From assembly GCA_944385885.1 (NCBI GenBank), contig CALWYY010000119.1, forward strand, positions 1 through 32,648: a stretch of 32,648 bases of DNA. Reading direction: 5' to 3'. Position 1 is the stretch's first letter, and each line of letters opens with the position of its first letter. Shown here one piece after another: positions 15,242-22,128 of this stretch. Below the pieces are notes generated by a model, which worked only from the letters and a program-made list of their open reading frames with translations, searched no databases and was not told the DNA's origin. This DNA is from an uncultured Oscillospiraceae bacterium. Lineage in GTDB: Bacteria > Bacillota > Clostridia > Oscillospirales > Oscillospiraceae. A program made the translations under genes and the position numbers.

Positions 15242-15281
15242 AAAAAGCCGGGCAGCATAGCAATTTGCCATGCTGCCCGGC
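15242..15281 (-). terminator. Intrinsic terminator downstream of dpaL
   Basis: GCCGGGCAGCAT (15247-15258) pairs perfectly with ATGCTGCCCGGC (15270-15281). On the minus strand it is followed by TTTTTCCC. It lies about 270 bp beyond the dpaL stop; the stretch between (15282-15554) shows no gene I can support. Confidence 0.75.
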
Positions 15282-15554
15282 AGGGTGCGATTGCTTCATA
15301 CTGGGTATACGTCTTGGGCCGCGCCGCATTTTTTGCGTTCTTTTTGCCGGCTTTCCTGTGATCTCGGCGGAGAAGGCCGTGGATCGGGAGCGGGATAGAA
15401 TCAAAACTTCGTTTTAAAACAGCCTGTTTTCAAAGCCGGCTGCTTCCGGCCTTTCCAGGCGAAACAGCCCGGCGCCAATCGCCCCGGCTTCTGCGCGGAA
15501 AGGCGGTCTGGCGCCGATAATCGCCGGGCGCATAAAAAGCGGCCGGCCGGAGAA

Positions 15555-16760
15555 TCACATCCGCCCCTCCGATGGATGGGACGGCCCCACAATGCGGCGA
15601 TACCCCGCCGGGTCGGTGTCCCCCTCGGTGCTGAAGCAGAGAACCCGGGACCGGGCATCCAGCCCCAGATCGTCCCGAAGGGATCGGAGAGCGGGATCCC
15701 CCATCAGCTCCGCCGTCAGTCCCACCGTAACGGCGCCGCTCTCGCCAGAGACGATGGGCGCATCCCCGGCCTCTCTCCCGGCCAGCAGGCGCATCCCCCG
15801 GATGGTCACCCGGTCAGGGCAGGAAAAGAAAAACGAGGCTGTCCCGTCCAGCACCTCCCAGGCAAGGGGGTTGGGCTCGCCGCAGCACAGGCCGGCCATA
15901 ATAGAACGCAGGGGAGCCGGTGCCGGATGCAGCATGCCGTCCCCCGCCCGGGCCGTGCGGTAAAAACAGTTTGCCCCATGGGGCTCTACCACCGCCACCA
16001 CGGGCGTTTGCCCGTGGGAATACAGAGCTTGAAAGAACGCGGCTACGGCGGCTGCCATGGATCCCACCCCGGCCTGCAAGAAGATGTGGGTTGGCCGCTC
16101 GTCTGCCAGCTGCCGCGCGGTCTCCAGGGCCATGGTCAGATAGCCTTGCATAATCCATAAGGGGATCTCCCGGTATCCTTCCCAGGCTGTGTCCTGTACC
16201 AAGATACCGCCGGTATCCTGTGCGTACCGGGCGGCCAGGCGTACGGTGCTGTCATAATCCAAAGGGGCGATTTCCGCCTGGGCCCCCAGGGCGCGGATGG
16301 CCTCAAGCCGGGCCGGGGCGCTCCCCTGAGGAAGAAAAACCCGGGCGTTGTGTCCCAGCTCCTTGGCCGCCCAGGCTACTCCACGGCCATGGTTGCCGTC
16401 GGTGGCGGTGACGAAGGTGCATGTCCCGGCGCTGTGGGCGGCGGGGGAGCGAAGCGCGGCATAGTCTGCCCTCTCTGGGAGGAGCCCCGCCCGCTTTGCC
16501 AGGATCCGGCCCAGGGCGTGTGTGCCTCCCAGCGCTTTAAAGGCATTGAGGCCGAAGCGATAACTTTCGTCTTTCACATACAGCTCCCCCAGACCCAGCC
16601 GTGCTGCCAGCCCGTTTAAGCGGCGCAGAGGCGTGGGCCGGTAGCCGGGAAATGACCGGTGGTAGGCCAGCGTTGATGCGGCGGCCTCCGGTGTGAACGG
16701 GGCAAAAGCCGCCGGGTCGGCGGTCTTAGGGATATGCGGCTGCATTTGAATGGTATCCAT
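15555..16760 (-). CDS. dpaL: Diaminopropionate ammonia-lyase
   Basis: A 401-residue PLP enzyme of fold type II that splits 2,3-diaminopropionate into pyruvate and two ammonia, feeding amino-acid nitrogen and carbon into metabolism. Evidence: KDESYRFGLNAFKALGG with the PLP lysine at residue 75, the ATDGNHGRGVAWAAKELGH substrate loop, the Gly-rich phosphate site in FLQAGVGSMAAAVAAF, and AGLCCGEPNPLAWEVL, all typical of DpaL rather than threonine dehydratase; length is also right. The frame extends 12 codons upstream, but ATG 16760 follows GGGAGGAAACGGT and matches the family start. It is a single-gene unit with its own promoter and terminator. A serine-type substrate side activity is possible, as in relatives. 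Confidence 0.9.
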   Translation of the reverse strand: MDTIQMQPHIPKTADPAAFAPFTPEAAASTLAYHRSFPGYRPTPLRRLNGLAARLGLGELYVKDESYRFGLNAFKALGGTHALGRILAKRAGLLPERADYAALRSPAAHSAGTCTFVTATDGNHGRGVAWAAKELGHNARVFLPQGSAPARLEAIRALGAQAEIAPLDYDSTVRLAARYAQDTGGILVQDTAWEGYREIPLWIMQGYLTMALETARQLADERPTHIFLQAGVGSMAAAVAAFFQALYSHGQTPVVAVVEPHGANCFYRTARAGDGMLHPAPAPLRSIMAGLCCGEPNPLAWEVLDGTASFFFSCPDRVTIRGMRLLAGREAGDAPIVSGESGAVTVGLTAELMGDPALRSLRDDLGLDARSRVLCFSTEGDTDPAGYRRIVGPSHPSEGRM

Positions 16761-16853
16761 ACCGTTTCCTCCCGTATGCAGTAAAGTGCGGCACAAGGGC
16801 CAGGCGCGGAATCGCTGCTGCGGGCGCCCGGCCGCGGTGCGAAACCTATATTG

Positions 16854-16881
16854 AGCATACAGGACAATGGCGGAATGTCAA
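16854..16881 (-). promoter_or_regulatory. SigA-type promoter of dpaL
   Basis: On the minus strand TTGACA (16881-16876) and TATGCT (16859-16854) are 16 bp apart, giving a leader of about 85 nt before the dpaL ATG. Confidence 0.6.
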
Positions 16882-16947
16882 CCGTATTGAAAAAAATTCC
16901 AGCGGCGGCCCGGGATAAGCCATGCTCGGGCCCCCCTGGCGCCCATG

Positions 16948-16985
16948 AAAATAGCCGGGGCCAGAGCACAGCTCTGACCCCGGCT
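16948..16985 (-). terminator. Terminator of the small lipoprotein gene
   Basis: On the minus strand AGCCGGGGTCAGAG pairs with CTCTGGCCCCGGCT (one wobble) and is followed by ATTTTC. It begins about 22 bp after the lipoprotein stop. Confidence 0.8.
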
Positions 16986-17007
16986 CCGTTTCCGGGATAG
17001 CCGCATT

Positions 17008-17175
17008 TCAACCCGCGTTGCCGCCGGTGGCAAAATACATGGCGTTGCCGGAAGAAGCATCGCCGGTGGCGATGTCCCCAGACGCATAAAGGCTATCGGA
17101 GCCCTTGGGGGAACAGGCGGTTAGAGCAGCCAGAAGCAGGGCCATGGCCATAAGCAGGGCAGCGAATTTCTTCAT
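17008..17175 (-). CDS. Small lipoprotein, 55 residues, function unknown
   Basis: The reading frame encodes a 20-residue signal peptide with two Lys at the start, a long Leu/Ala core and the lipobox LTAC (Cys21), followed by only 34 mature residues rich in Gly, Ser and Ala (two GD pairs, ending GGNAG). ATG 17175 lies 8 bases after GGAGG, and a strong terminator follows the stop, so it is a real transcription unit despite its size. It should be anchored to the outer face of the membrane. I recognise no family. It is divergent from the O-antigen-ligase-type gene, 259 bp away, with no obvious link. Confidence 0.72.
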   Translation of the reverse strand: MKKFAALLMAMALLLAALTACSPKGSDSLYASGDIATGDASSGNAMYFATGGNAG

Positions 17176-17360
17176 AATACGATCCTCCAGGTCTTGTTTT
17201 TAAGTAGAAAAGGGAATGCCTTGTGGAAGCTTCCATCCTTAAGACGGCGGGGGATGGAAAAGGTTCGCCAGAGATGAAATTTTTCCATTTTTCGCCAGGC
17301 TGATATGGCAACCCCTGGTTTCCGGCGGCGGGCACAGGCACGCCCGCCCCTTGGGGCGGC

Positions 17361-17389
17361 TTGTGCCCACGGCCTGTTCATGGTACAAT
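17361..17389 (+). promoter_or_regulatory. Promoter of the O-antigen-ligase-type gene
   Basis: TTGTGC (17361-17366) and TACAAT (17384-17389) are 17 bp apart and lie 45 bp before the ATG. A CGCCCC/GGGGCG dyad at 17345-17358 lies just upstream and could be an operator or only GC-rich sequence. Confidence 0.6.
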
Positions 17390-17434
17390 ACCCCCATAGG
17401 AACCTGGAATATATGACTGCGGAGCGAGAAGACC

Positions 17435-18979
17435 ATGAACCCGATAACACGTGTACGCGCCTGGATTGGCAGGGGAGACGGCCTGAACCGGATAACGGCC
17501 GCGTATGTGTCGGCGGTGTGCTTTCTGCTGCCACTGGTATACCGGGACGGCTATTTTGATATTACCCAGGCTAAGGCCCTTTGCTACGGCGTGCTGACGA
17601 TTTTGTTTTTATCAGCGGGCTGTGTGGCCGGCTTGTGCCGCCGCCGGCCGGGCCTGTGGGAGGAGAAGGCCTCAGGAGGCGAGAAAGCCATGGTCGCCTT
17701 TGCCTGGATTTTTTTGCTGTCCTGCCTGCTGTCGGAGGATCCCTCCGGGGCCGTGCTGGGGGAACGGAACCGGTTCCAGGGGGCCACGGCCATACTGCTG
17801 TATACAGGTGTGTACTTTGTGTTTTCCCGGGGGGCGAATCCCGGGAAGGCGTTTGTGCACTGGCTGTTGGGCGGCTTTTTCTTTGCCGCGGGGTTAGGAG
17901 TGCTGAATCATTTGGGGGCAGATCCCCTGAGGCTATCCGTACCCTTGTCGGATTTTGACCGAGGGCGGTTTGTGTCCACGCTGGGGAATATTAATTTTTT
18001 CGGCGGCTACATATCTCTTGTCCTGCCGGTATGCCTGACGCTGCTGCTTTTGGCGGAACAGCGGCGCTGGCGCTGGATTCTGGGCCTGCTGGGGATTTTG
18101 GGCTTGTGGGGAGGTATGGCCTCAAAGAGCGAGAGCACCGTGCTGGGCCTGGGCGCTGCGCTGGCCGTCCTGCCTTTCCTGCTGCGGGATAGGCCAGAGA
18201 GCCTCCGGCGCCTTCCGCTTCTGCTGCCGGGCCTGGCACTGGCCATGCAGTGTTTTCGGGGCCTGGCGGCGGCTGCCGGCGGGGACGGGTTTTCCGCCCT
18301 GACGGGCCTGCTGCTCCGCCCGGCGGTATCGGCGGCCCTGGCAGCTTTCGGGATGGTCCTGTGGTGGGCTCTGCGCCGCCGGAGCCCGGGGGCCCTGCGC
18401 CGTCTGGTGCGGGCCTATGGCTGGTGCCTGGGAGCGGGCTTGCTGGCGGCTGTGCTGCTGGTCCTTTTGGCTAATACGGTTATCCCTTCGGATAGACTGG
18501 GGACCCTGGAACGTTACGTGGTGCTGGATGCGGACTGGGGGACAGACCGGGGAGAGGTGTGGCGGTTCTGCCTGGACGTTTACGGAGACTTCCCCTGGTG
18601 GAGGAAGCTTTTGGGCGGCGGACCGGGGGTGCTGGCCCGGGCGGATGCTCTCCGGCCCGTCTTCTCCGACGCCCGGCTGGATTCAGCGCATAACGAGTAC
18701 CTTCATTATCTGCTTACCACCGGCGCACTGGGGCTTTTGAGCTACCTGGCCCTGCTGGCCAGCACCGCCCGGGACGCCCTGCGGCGGGATGGAAGCGCCC
18801 TCTCCCTGGCCTTGCTGGCCGGCTGCGCCGGCTACGCGGCTCAGGCGGCGGTGAGTATTGCCCAGCCGGCCACCACGCCGCTGTTTTTCCTGTTTTTGAG
18901 CGTGCTGGCAGCCCGCCGCCGGGCCGCTATGGCGCCGCAGGAGGCCGCGCCGGGATGCCGGGAAACCGTTATGGTGTAA
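17435..18979 (+). CDS. O-antigen ligase family (Wzy/WaaL-like) membrane protein
   Basis: A 514-residue integral membrane protein with about ten to twelve hydrophobic segments. The Wzy_C/WaaL pattern is visible: GRFVSTLGNINFFGGYISLVL (about residues 178-198) in the central loop, and the large extracytoplasmic loop near residues 345-430 with LGGGPGVLARADAL and DSAHNEYLHYLLTTGALGL, where the H-N-E-Y-L motif is typical of the ligase/polymerase family. Such enzymes join or polymerise surface glycans, or modify proteins with them, on the outer face of the membrane. In a Gram-positive-type cell the acceptor is unknown. It is a single gene with its own promoter; no glycosyltransferase neighbours point to a pathway. 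The weak GGAG ribosome site makes the start moderately sure. Confidence 0.82.
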   Translation: MNPITRVRAWIGRGDGLNRITAAYVSAVCFLLPLVYRDGYFDITQAKALCYGVLTILFLSAGCVAGLCRRRPGLWEEKASGGEKAMVAFAWIFLLSCLLSEDPSGAVLGERNRFQGATAILLYTGVYFVFSRGANPGKAFVHWLLGGFFFAAGLGVLNHLGADPLRLSVPLSDFDRGRFVSTLGNINFFGGYISLVLPVCLTLLLLAEQRRWRWILGLLGILGLWGGMASKSESTVLGLGAALAVLPFLLRDRPESLRRLPLLLPGLALAMQCFRGLAAAAGGDGFSALTGLLLRPAVSAALAAFGMVLWWALRRRSPGALRRLVRAYGWCLGAGLLAAVLLVLLANTVIPSDRLGTLERYVVLDADWGTDRGEVWRFCLDVYGDFPWWRKLLGGGPGVLARADALRPVFSDARLDSAHNEYLHYLLTTGALGLLSYLALLASTARDALRRDGSALSLALLAGCAGYAAQAAVSIAQPATTPLFFLFLSVLAARRRAAMAPQEAAPGCRETVMV

Positions 18980-18980
18980 A

Positions 18981-19009
18981 TTGACAGGATGGTTTTCCAA
19001 TGCTATAAT
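18981..19009 (+). promoter_or_regulatory. Consensus SigA promoter of the aconitase X operon
   Basis: TTGACA (18981-18986) and TATAAT (19004-19009) are perfect and 17 bp apart, 42 bp before the start of the large-subunit gene and 2 bp after the stop of the previous gene. Confidence 0.92.
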
Positions 19010-19050
19010 GATTTTATGTCGAAAAACAAACATTTAAGGAGCGTGAACCT

Positions 19051-20328
19051 ATGAAACTGACCCCGGAACAGCAGGCCATTTTGGATGGCGAGAGGGGAGA
19101 GGTACCGGCCAAGGTTATGAAGACCTTGGTGATGTACGGCGAGACCTTCGGGGCGGAGACCATGGTGCCGGTGACCGGCCGCTTGGGCCATACGGTCATC
19201 AGCTTCGGGATTAACGCCATGAAGCCGGTGTATGACCTGTACGACCGGCTGCTGGAGGCGGGTATGGAGTTCCGGCAGCCCTTTACCGCCGACCCCCTGC
19301 CCCTGGACCGGAATGTGCCCTCCAATCTCTTGCAGGATCTGGTTTTCCGCCAGTTCATGTACAAGCAGCAGGGGCGGTATGAAGATCAGCTCCGGCGCAT
19401 GGGCATGACCTCGGACCGGGACTTTACCTGCGCCTGCTATTTTGACCAGGTGGGGAACATACCGGAGAAAGGGGACGTGCTCTCCTGGGCGGAATCTTCG
19501 GCGGTGAGCTACGCCAACAGCGTGCTGGGCGCCCGGTGCAACCGCAACTCCGGGATCATCGACGTGTTTGGATCGGCGGTGGGGTATGTGCCCTGCTTCG
19601 GCCTGCTCACCGACGAGGGGCGGCGGGCGTCCTGGGTGGTGGAGGTGCGAACCACCCGCCGGCCTGAGGCCCAGCTTTTGGGCAGCGCCGTGGGCATGAA
19701 GGTTATGGAGGACGTGCCGTATATCCGGGGCCTGGATACGTGGCTGGGCACGGAGCTGAACGCGGACGCCCGGGCCTATCTGAAGGATTTCGGCGCGGCG
19801 GCGGCCTCCAACGGCGCGGTGGGGCTCTACCATGTGGAGCATCTGACGCCGGAGGCTGTGGAGCAGGGGGAGGGCCTGATCCTCCCGGACGCCCAGGTCT
19901 ATGTGGTGGACGATGCGGAGCTGGATCGGGTGCGGGCGTCCTACCCGGTGATGTGGAAAGATCCGGATGCGGAACCGAAATTATGCTTTATCGGCTGCCC
20001 GCATCTGACGATGGAACAGCTGGCGGACTGGACGAAAAAGCTGGAGCAGGGCCTTAAGGAGACCGGCCGGGAGAAGGTAACGGTGCCCACGGTATTTACC
20101 ACCGCGCCGGCGGTGCTGGAGGAGTTTAACCGCGGTCCCTATTCGGTGCGACTGCGGAAGACCGGTGTGATCCTCAGCTATATCTGCCCGCTGATGTACA
20201 TGAACAACCCCCTGTCCAAGAAAATGCCCGTCATAACAAATTCCAACAAGCTGCGCACCTACACCTCCGCCCGGTACTATACCGACGGAGAGGTGCTGGA
20301 CATCCTCACCGGAAAGGAGGCCAAGTGA
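19051..20328 (+). CDS. Aconitase X large (catalytic) subunit, DUF521
   Basis: The 425-residue protein matches the AcnX large domain from its first residues (MKLTPEQQAILDGERGE, KVMKTLVMYGETFGA). Likely FeS ligands are the Cys in GARCNRNSG (about residue 164), in FIGCPH (about 314) and in SYICPL (about 380); the NSNKLRTYT end is the substrate-binding segment. Members dehydrate hydroxy acids: cis-3-hydroxy-L-proline dehydratase in many bacteria, phosphomevalonate dehydratase in archaea. Here the large and small parts are separate genes 1 bp apart, which fits the two-subunit type. The substrate is not determined by the sequence, but phosphomevalonate is unlikely because no mevalonate-pathway gene is present. 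Start 19051 follows TTTAAGGAGCG. Confidence 0.88.
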   Translation: MKLTPEQQAILDGERGEVPAKVMKTLVMYGETFGAETMVPVTGRLGHTVISFGINAMKPVYDLYDRLLEAGMEFRQPFTADPLPLDRNVPSNLLQDLVFRQFMYKQQGRYEDQLRRMGMTSDRDFTCACYFDQVGNIPEKGDVLSWAESSAVSYANSVLGARCNRNSGIIDVFGSAVGYVPCFGLLTDEGRRASWVVEVRTTRRPEAQLLGSAVGMKVMEDVPYIRGLDTWLGTELNADARAYLKDFGAAAASNGAVGLYHVEHLTPEAVEQGEGLILPDAQVYVVDDAELDRVRASYPVMWKDPDAEPKLCFIGCPHLTMEQLADWTKKLEQGLKETGREKVTVPTVFTTAPAVLEEFNRGPYSVRLRKTGVILSYICPLMYMNNPLSKKMPVITNSNKLRTYTSARYYTDGEVLDILTGKEAK

Positions 20329-20329
20329 T

Positions 20330-20773
20330 ATGGCAAGGACGTTTCAGGGGCGCACGGTGGTACCCGGCCGGGCCCAGGCTCCGGCGCTGGTGTCCCATGA
20401 GGGATTCAATACCCTGGCCAGTTACCAGATGGCCCTGATGTTCGGGGACAAGAAGGTCAAGTGCGGAGACCAGAACAACCGGGATATATACAAGCAGCCC
20501 ATGTTCGGCGTGGCCCTATGCCTTCCCCAGACCATTGGCTCCACCACGGGAGGCATGGTGTTCTATACCGCCGGAGCCATGGGGAAGCTGCCGGCCTGTA
20601 TGTGTTTTTCCAAGCCCATCGATTCCCTGGCCGCGGCGGGGGTCATTCTGGCGGATGTGTGGACGGACAGCCACATGCCCGTGGTGGACAGCCTGGGGGA
20701 CGAGTTTCTGGAGTATGTGCGCACCGGCATGACGGTGACAGTGTCAGAGGATGGGACGGTGACGGTGGAATGA
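20330..20773 (+). CDS. Aconitase X small (swivel) subunit, DUF126
   Basis: The 147-residue protein is the AcnX swivel domain: GRTVVPGRAQAPALVSHEGFN at the start, a loop with KCGDQNNRDIY, GSTTGGMVFYTAGAMGKLPA in the core (the S-T-T-G-G segment holds the catalytic Ser of the family) and a C-terminal DWxxSxMPVVDSLGDEF-like tail. It is needed by the large subunit to close the active site. ATG 20330 lies 1 bp after the large-subunit stop, behind GGAGG, and its stop overlaps the next ATG (ATGA), so the three genes are translated together. Confidence 0.87.
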   Translation: MARTFQGRTVVPGRAQAPALVSHEGFNTLASYQMALMFGDKKVKCGDQNNRDIYKQPMFGVALCLPQTIGSTTGGMVFYTAGAMGKLPACMCFSKPIDSLAAAGVILADVWTDSHMPVVDSLGDEFLEYVRTGMTVTVSEDGTVTVE

Positions 20774-21783
20774 AATGCGCTATTTACGGGGCCGGCTCCC
20801 TGGGCACGGTGCTGGGGGCATATATGACGCGCCGGGGCACGCCGGTGGAGCTGGTGAACCGGAACCGGGCCCATGTGGAGGCCCTGCGGGCCGGAGGGGC
20901 CCGGATCCGCGGCACGGTGGAGATGACGGTGCCGGTGCGCGCCCTTCTGCCGGAGGAGATGGAAGGGCCCTACGATGTGATCATCCTCCTGACCAAGCAG
21001 CTGCACAACCGGGAGGTCGTCACTTTCCTCAAGCCTCTTCTGGCGCCTGACGGCGTGATCGTCACCCTGCAAAACGGAATCCCCGAGCCGGGGATCGCGG
21101 AGATCGTGGGCCAGGAGCATACCATGGGCTGTGTGGTGGAGTGGGGCGCTACCTTGTCCGCCCCTGGGGAGTGCGTTCTCACCAGTGCGCCGACCAAACT
21201 GTCCTTCCATATGGGGCGGATGCAGGGTATCTCCGACGAGAAATTCTGCCAGGTCAAGTCCCTTCTGGAGCAGATGTGCCCGGTGTATACGGAGGACAAC
21301 CTTATAGGAGCCCGGTGGACAAAGCTTCTGATCAACGCCACCTTCTCCGGCCTGGGGACGGTGGTGGGAGGCTTGTTCGGAAACGTGTCCGAGGACCGGG
21401 ATGTGAGACCGGTGGCTTTGCGGTGCATGAAGGAGTGCATGGACGTTGGGTTTGCGGCGGGGGTGCATTTCGCCCCGGTTCAGGGGAAGGATATCACCCG
21501 GCTTTTCTATTACAAAAATGGGCTTAAAAAGGCCTTCGCCCTGGCGCTGATACCGTATGCCATGAAAGAACACCGGGACATCGAGCCGTCCATGCTCCAG
21601 GACCTGAAAAAAGGAAAGCCCTGCGAGGTGGAGGCTATCAACGGCGTGGTATGCGAATGGGGCCGGAAATACGGTGTCCCCACCCCGGTGAACGACCGGA
21701 TCGTGGAGGTGATCAACCGGGAACAGGCCGGGGAGCTGAAGCTGGAAAAGAGCAACATACAGTTCTTTTCGGATCTGCTCTGA
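20770..21783 (+). CDS. Ketopantoate reductase-like (ApbA/PanE) dehydrogenase
   Basis: A 337-residue NAD(P)H-dependent dehydrogenase. The N-terminal Rossmann fold begins AIYGAGSLGTVLGAY (dinucleotide Gly-x-Gly-x-x-Gly), followed by VNRNRAHVEAL (consistent with an NADP-type loop), LLTKQLHN, TLQNGIPEP and, in the C-terminal domain, WTKLLINATFSGLGTV, which contains the catalytic Lys of the family. The start overlaps the AcnX small-subunit stop by 3 bp. In pantothenate synthesis PanE reduces 2-dehydropantoate, but no panB/panC are near, and coupling to an AcnX dehydratase suggests it reduces the product of that reaction, for instance a 2-oxo acid or cyclic imine. That is inference. The frame is open 103 codons upstream over the small subunit; ATG 20770 is the likely start. 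Confidence 0.83.
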   Translation: MKCAIYGAGSLGTVLGAYMTRRGTPVELVNRNRAHVEALRAGGARIRGTVEMTVPVRALLPEEMEGPYDVIILLTKQLHNREVVTFLKPLLAPDGVIVTLQNGIPEPGIAEIVGQEHTMGCVVEWGATLSAPGECVLTSAPTKLSFHMGRMQGISDEKFCQVKSLLEQMCPVYTEDNLIGARWTKLLINATFSGLGTVVGGLFGNVSEDRDVRPVALRCMKECMDVGFAAGVHFAPVQGKDITRLFYYKNGLKKAFALALIPYAMKEHRDIEPSMLQDLKKGKPCEVEAINGVVCEWGRKYGVPTPVNDRIVEVINREQAGELKLEKSNIQFFSDLL

Positions 21784-21850
21784 GACGGCGTCCGGCGGGC
21801 GGCCCCATGGCCAAAAATGCGGTTTCCTCCGAAAAAGTGCGTTTCCGTGG

Positions 21851-21878
21851 TTGACAACGCCCTTTTTTGTGGTACAAT
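21851..21878 (+). promoter_or_regulatory. SigA promoter of the alaS T-box unit
   Basis: TTGACA (21851-21856) and TACAAT (21873-21878) are 16 bp apart, about 10 bp before the T-box leader. Confidence 0.85.
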
Positions 21879-21889
21879 GCAAAAGGTTA

Positions 21890-22112
21890 TCGGCGCTGAC
21901 GAAGCGAGCCGTGCCAGACCGGCCCACAGAGAGAGGGAGGCAGCTGGAAATCCCTTGTCCGGCGGCATGGCAGCCACTTCCGAGCCCCGCGCGAGGAGCG
22001 CGGCGGGACGCCCCCGTTACCGGGCGCATGAGATGTGGACAAGGTCCACAATCAGGGTGGTACCGCGTGGAATGGTTTCCCCGCCCCTGTACGGGGCGGG
22101 GTTTTTATTTTG
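21890..22112 (+). promoter_or_regulatory. T-box leader of alaS with alanine specifier
   Basis: A GCGAGCC element in stem I, a specifier segment GGCA-GCC-ACTTCCGAG (GCC at 21973-21975; the preceding GCA would also be an Ala codon), the T-box motif AGGGTGGTACCGCG (22054-22067) and a terminator follow in the usual order. Uncharged tRNA-Ala would permit read-through into alaS. The leader is certain; which of the two Ala triplets is the specifier was set by comparing spacing with the Trp leader at 6705. Confidence 0.9.
22079..22106 (+). terminator. T-box regulatory terminator of alaS
   Basis: CCCCGCCCC and GGGGCGGGG form a perfect 9-bp stem with a five-base loop, followed by TTTTTATTTT. Confidence 0.9.
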
Positions 22113-22128
22113 GTGGGAGGTTGCGTAT

